This document shows positions 61,274 to 64,000 of a DNA stretch of 64,000 bases, piece after piece (positions within the stretch are counted from its first letter, which is position 1; each line of letters opens with the position of its first letter). Origin of the DNA: Pseudomonadota bacterium. Its GTDB lineage: Bacteria > Myxococcota_A > UBA9042 > GCA-2863065. The notes under the pieces were generated by a model. That model did no database searches and was not told the DNA's origin. It saw only the letters and a program-made list of their open reading frames with translations. The translations under genes and the position numbers were made by a program. The stretch is from the NCBI GenBank assembly GCA_005776585.1, contig SXOX01000103.1, positions 62,001-126,000 on the forward strand, written 5' to 3'.

Positions 61274-61750
61274 ATGCGGAGTTTCTTCAGTGGTGCCGTG
61301 ATGTTGATTGGCCTCGGGGCGCTCGCCGGCGGCTGCGAGGCGTTCACTGGCACCAGCAGCAGCGATCCGCTGGGCCCGTCCACGAGCTGCGGCTTCTCGC
61401 TCGCGAACTCCGTCAACCCGGGGAAGAAGGCGATCGGACAGTCCTGCGCTTCGGGCGCCGACTGCGAGACCAACGTGTGCGTCCTGGCCACGGACGCCGC
61501 CAGCGTGACCAACAAGCAATTCGGCTTTTGCTCGCGCGGCTGTGACTGTGCCAACGACAAGGCCTCTATCTTGACGGCCGAGCAGAAGGCCAAGTTCACC
61601 TGCATCTACCCACCCTCGCCCAATCAGACCAAGCGGCACATGGTGCTGCAGTGCTCGAGCCCCGAGGCCTGCCAGCAGGTCGACGCGGGCTGGACCGGCT
61701 GCACCAATCAGATCAGCGGGACGTCGTTCAAGGTCTGCACCGCCCTGTAG
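61274..61750 (+). CDS. small Cys-rich lipoprotein
   Basis: ATG 61274 has GGGAGG at 61262-61267. The 158-residue product has a signal peptide ending ALAGGC, so it is a lipoprotein. Cys residues are many and regular (CGFSL, CASGADCETNVC, CSRGCDCAND, CSSPEACQQ, CTNQ), likely forming disulfides in the envelope. No family I recognise. It is divergent from the large MopE-like lipoprotein gene and precedes a lectin-like lipoprotein gene by 57 bp. Confidence 0.8.
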   Translation: MRSFFSGAVMLIGLGALAGGCEAFTGTSSSDPLGPSTSCGFSLANSVNPGKKAIGQSCASGADCETNVCVLATDAASVTNKQFGFCSRGCDCANDKASILTAEQKAKFTCIYPPSPNQTKRHMVLQCSSPEACQQVDAGWTGCTNQISGTSFKVCTAL

Positions 61751-61807
61751 CGCTTGCGGCTTGCGCGCCGCGGCCGTCCGCTTAGGCTCGCCCCACAGGA
61801 GGTCGTC

Positions 61808-63172
61808 ATGCGCGCGTCTGCACCGCTCGGGGTCGCTGTCTCTCTTTTTCTGACCGCATGCGCCAGCGCTCCGGGCTCCGCCACGCCTGCCGCGGACCTG
61901 ACCGCGATCGCCGATACCCCGGCGGCTCTGGATGTTTTCACGCCGAGCGACCTGGCGCCGGATACGGCGGAGGTCGTCGAGATCATCACGCCGGCGGACG
62001 CGACTCCGGCCCTCGATAGCGCCGACGCCGTGGCCGACCTGGCCCCCCCTGACGTCAACGCCGACGCCAGCCCGCCGCCGGCAGACGTGGCGACCCTGGA
62101 CCTCTCGCCGATCGACGCGGCGGAGGTTTCCGAGGTCCTCGACGCTCCGGACGTCCCGGCGGTCGACTCCGGTCCACCACCGCCCACGTGCGCCGCGACC
62201 GTGAGCATCACGGGACCGTCGACCGACGCGTTCTTCGCGCTCGGGGGCCCCATCACGCTCACGGCCATGGTCACGAGCGTCGCCGTCGCGGGCCTCTCCG
62301 TCGCGTGGACCGTGCAGGATGGCCCCGCGCTCGGAGTCTCCGTGGTGAAGGTCGATGGGACGACCAGCCTCGACACCAACGCGATCCCGGCCGGCAAGCG
62401 GGTGCTCGTGGCCCAGGTCGTCGACGCCAACGGCGCGTGCACGGGCGGGGCCGCCACGAGTACCGTGACCGTCTGCAAGCACGAGGTGAAGGCCGACTTC
62501 AACGCAGCGCTCGATCCGCTGCTCTGGGTTACGACGCAAGACGCCGCCTGGGACCCGGGAGGCTGGATCGAGATGACGTACCCGCAGAAGAGCCGCCAGG
62601 GCGCCATCTACAATGCGCTCGACTACGTTCAGTCCGGCGACGTGTCCATTCACTTCCAGATCGCGACCGGCGGGGGCTCCGATCCCGGCGCGGACGGGAT
62701 GGCCATGACCATCCTCGAGGCCTCCAAGCTCTCCGAGCTCACCGCGCTCTTGGCGGTGGCCACGGGCGGCGGCGGTCTGGGCTACGGCGTAGGCGGTAAG
62801 TACGGTGCGTTCACCGGCCACGCCTTCACCGTGGAGATCGACACCTGGTACAACCAGTTCAACGGCAACAGTGAGTTCCACACGGACCCGACCTCCGACG
62901 ACCACGTCGAGGTCACGCTCGACGGTGACCCCGGAAAGTCCGTGGGCTTCATCTCGGTGCCCGAGCTCGAGGATCTGGCCTGGCGCTCGGTCGACATCAC
63001 CATCCACGCCACGCACCTCACCGTCCGGATCGACGGCAAGGTCACGATTGACGGTGATTTTCCGCAGCTCGAGTTCCGCGGCGGCTACATCTTCTTCTCA
63101 GGAAGTACCGGATATTACACGAACTACCATCGCTTCGACGACCTGCACATCCTGCACGGCTGTGTGCCGTAG
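61808..63172 (+). CDS. lipoprotein with an L-type lectin-like domain
   Basis: From ATG 61808 with AGGAGG at 61797-61802 the protein has 454 residues. The signal peptide ends FLTAC, and a long Asp/Ala/Pro-rich linker follows to about residue 120. An Ig-like segment (CAATVSITGPSTDAFF) follows. The C-terminal 230 residues look like an L-type lectin: GADGMAMTILE, GLGYGVGGKYG, FTVEIDTWYNQF and DDHVEVTLDG. Such domains bind sugars with a metal ion. It is likely a cell-surface carbohydrate binder. Confidence 0.85.
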   Translation: MRASAPLGVAVSLFLTACASAPGSATPAADLTAIADTPAALDVFTPSDLAPDTAEVVEIITPADATPALDSADAVADLAPPDVNADASPPPADVATLDLSPIDAAEVSEVLDAPDVPAVDSGPPPPTCAATVSITGPSTDAFFALGGPITLTAMVTSVAVAGLSVAWTVQDGPALGVSVVKVDGTTSLDTNAIPAGKRVLVAQVVDANGACTGGAATSTVTVCKHEVKADFNAALDPLLWVTTQDAAWDPGGWIEMTYPQKSRQGAIYNALDYVQSGDVSIHFQIATGGGSDPGADGMAMTILEASKLSELTALLAVATGGGGLGYGVGGKYGAFTGHAFTVEIDTWYNQFNGNSEFHTDPTSDDHVEVTLDGDPGKSVGFISVPELEDLAWRSVDITIHATHLTVRIDGKVTIDGDFPQLEFRGGYIFFSGSTGYYTNYHRFDDLHILHGCVP

Positions 63173-63175
63173 GGC

Positions 63176-63550
63176 CTACCGCGTCGCGGGTGCCCCGAAG
63201 ACGAGCGCGCGCGCCTCCTCGGCGAAGGCAAAGCGGGCACCGAAGGTCTCCAGGATTTCGACCGTGACCATGACCGGGCCCATGAGGAACGAAATGGGTC
63301 GCTTCAGCAGCGCCGGCTTGTTGCCCTCGATGCGGTGTCCGACGAGCTGAAACGCCCAGCCGACGACCTGGCCGCCTACGATGAGCCAGGGGTTCCAGGT
63401 GAGGAGGCCGACCACGGCGGTGCCCACCAGGATCGGGATGCCGATCATGTGCGTGGCCCGGTTCCCGGGGTGGCGATGCTCGTTGACGTAGAAGGCGAAC
63501 TCGCGCGTCCAGAAGTCGTCGATGGTGCCAATGCGGTCGAGGATCGTCAT
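63176..63550 (-). CDS. Mpo1/DUF962-type membrane protein
   Basis: From ATG 63550 the protein has 124 residues. The family landmarks are FYVNEHRHPGNRATHMIGIP and GWAFQLVGHRIEGNKPALL (in parts), with conserved His residues that in yeast Mpo1 bind iron for fatty acid alpha-oxidation. Two or three membrane helices. A start at 63622 adds a basic non-conserved leader and is not chosen. It converges on the lectin lipoprotein gene with a 3-bp gap. Confidence 0.85.
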   Translation of the reverse strand: MTILDRIGTIDDFWTREFAFYVNEHRHPGNRATHMIGIPILVGTAVVGLLTWNPWLIVGGQVVGWAFQLVGHRIEGNKPALLKRPISFLMGPVMVTVEILETFGARFAFAEEARALVFGAPATR

Positions 63551-63584
63551 AGTGCGCCACGGTAACGCACGCCTGCCGTGCGGT

Positions 63585-64000
63585 CTACCAGCTTGCGACG
63601 AGCGACTCCGTGGGGCCGTCACTGACGACGACCCAGAGCTTGCCTTCGCGCGAGGCGAGCGTCATGCGCAGCGCTTGAGCCTCGATGGTGACCGTGGCGT
63701 CCCAGCGGCCGTCGGACTGGAGCCGCGCCAGGACCAAGGGATCCACGTCGAGCCGGGACTGGTCGAGCACGTACAGCGACGCCTCGCCGACCGTCGGGCG
63801 CAGCGCGTCGCGGCCGACACGCTCGGCCAACGCCACCGGCAGCCGTTGCGCGGTCACGAGCGCGCCCTCGGGGAGCACGCCGGTCGCCCCGCGGACGAGG
63901 ATTGGGGCGTGACGCGCGACGAGATCATAGGCGCCGCTGAAGGGCTCGCCCTCGAGGCGGGTCGGGCCTTCGGTGACCGTCGGCTCGGTCGACTGCGCCG
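63585..64000 (-). CDS. partial gene of unknown function at the window edge
   Basis: The frame is open from the window end to its stop at 63585 and reads SGAYDLVARHAPIL, then GVLPEGALVTAQ and ASLYVLDQSRLDV. The visible 138 residues have a mixed beta-rich pattern and no recognised motif. The start is beyond 64000; an internal GTG at 63878 would give 97 residues but splits the open frame. It lies 34 bp upstream of the Mpo1-like gene on the same strand. Confidence 0.5.
   Translation of the reverse strand, partial: AQSTEPTVTEGPTRLEGEPFSGAYDLVARHAPILVRGATGVLPEGALVTAQRLPVALAERVGRDALRPTVGEASLYVLDQSRLDVDPLVLARLQSDGRWDATVTIEAQALRMTLASREGKLWVVVSDGPTESLVASW

Noticed and set aside
1-64000. tRNA, rRNA, insertion sequences or prophage genes
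   Set aside because: None could be recognised; no transposase, integrase or tRNA-like cloverleaf was found by eye.

Overview
The window is high-GC bacterial DNA with dense genes on both strands and frequent GTG/TTG starts. Its gene content points to Myxococcota or a close relative. The pointers are a Ser/Thr kinase fused to an AAA/TPR module beside an FHA-type sigma-54 activator, several lipoproteins with Thr/Asp/Pro-rich linkers, a Cys-rich lipoprotein with calcium-binding repeats, a giant DUF4157 protein, and a bacterial Popeye-domain protein. This taxonomic reading is an inference; no rRNA or tRNA gene was seen.

Layout. (1) 1-9.8 kb: the 3' end of an unknown gene runs into palindromic 43-bp tandem repeats. 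A Schlafen/AlbA_2-type gene with an internal stop follows, then an exported protein, a Popeye protein, a DUF4143 ATPase, a DUF2079 membrane protein overlapping a methyltransferase, a second DUF4143 ATPase, and a frameshifted small membrane protein. (2) 9.9-18.7 kb: a vapBC pair with a perfect 16-bp palindrome upstream, the 2,465-residue DUF4157 protein, and a convergent LuxR-type regulator. (3) 18.9-34.4 kb: an accessory region rich in selfish or defence-like genes and wreckage. It holds two beta-helix lipoproteins, an intact Phd/PIN toxin-antitoxin pair, a decayed pair, two more DUF4143 ATPases (one frameshifted), two inverted AAA-ATPase/PD-(D/E)XK paralogues plus a 17-codon scrap resembling a third, a VWA lipoprotein, and a MazF gene joined tail-to-tail with a truncated VapC gene.

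(4) 34.4-42.2 kb: a signalling cassette made of a kinase-ATPase-TPR protein, a divergent FHA/sigma-54 activator, and a second ATPase-TPR protein coupled to the activator by ATGA. (5) 42.3-46 kb: a HEPN-nucleotidyltransferase pair, DAHP synthase with ferredoxin-NADP reductase, and a USG-1-like protein. (6) 46-52.4 kb: a co-directional run of radical SAM, sulfide:quinone-oxidoreductase-like, DUF1641-DsrC fusion, DsrE2, OsmC, CrtI-like oxidoreductase and isoprenoid-kinase-like genes. The first part looks like a sulfide-oxidation and persulfide-relay operon.

(7) 52.4-56.7 kb: a block bounded by 33-bp imperfect direct repeats, carrying a DUF6132 protein, rhodanese, micro-ORFs, an ECF sigma factor with its own zinc-finger tail, a frameshifted TetR gene and a Tat-exported multicopper oxidase. 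(8) 56.7-64 kb: a flavin-binding protein, a UbiA prenyltransferase, three surface lipoproteins, an Mpo1-like protein and a partial gene.

Five genes need a frame or stop repair to read as full length (near 1.9, 9.67, 29.06 and 54.92 kb, plus the 5' end of the antitoxin at 24.3 kb). In each case real decay and assembly error cannot be told apart from the sequence alone.
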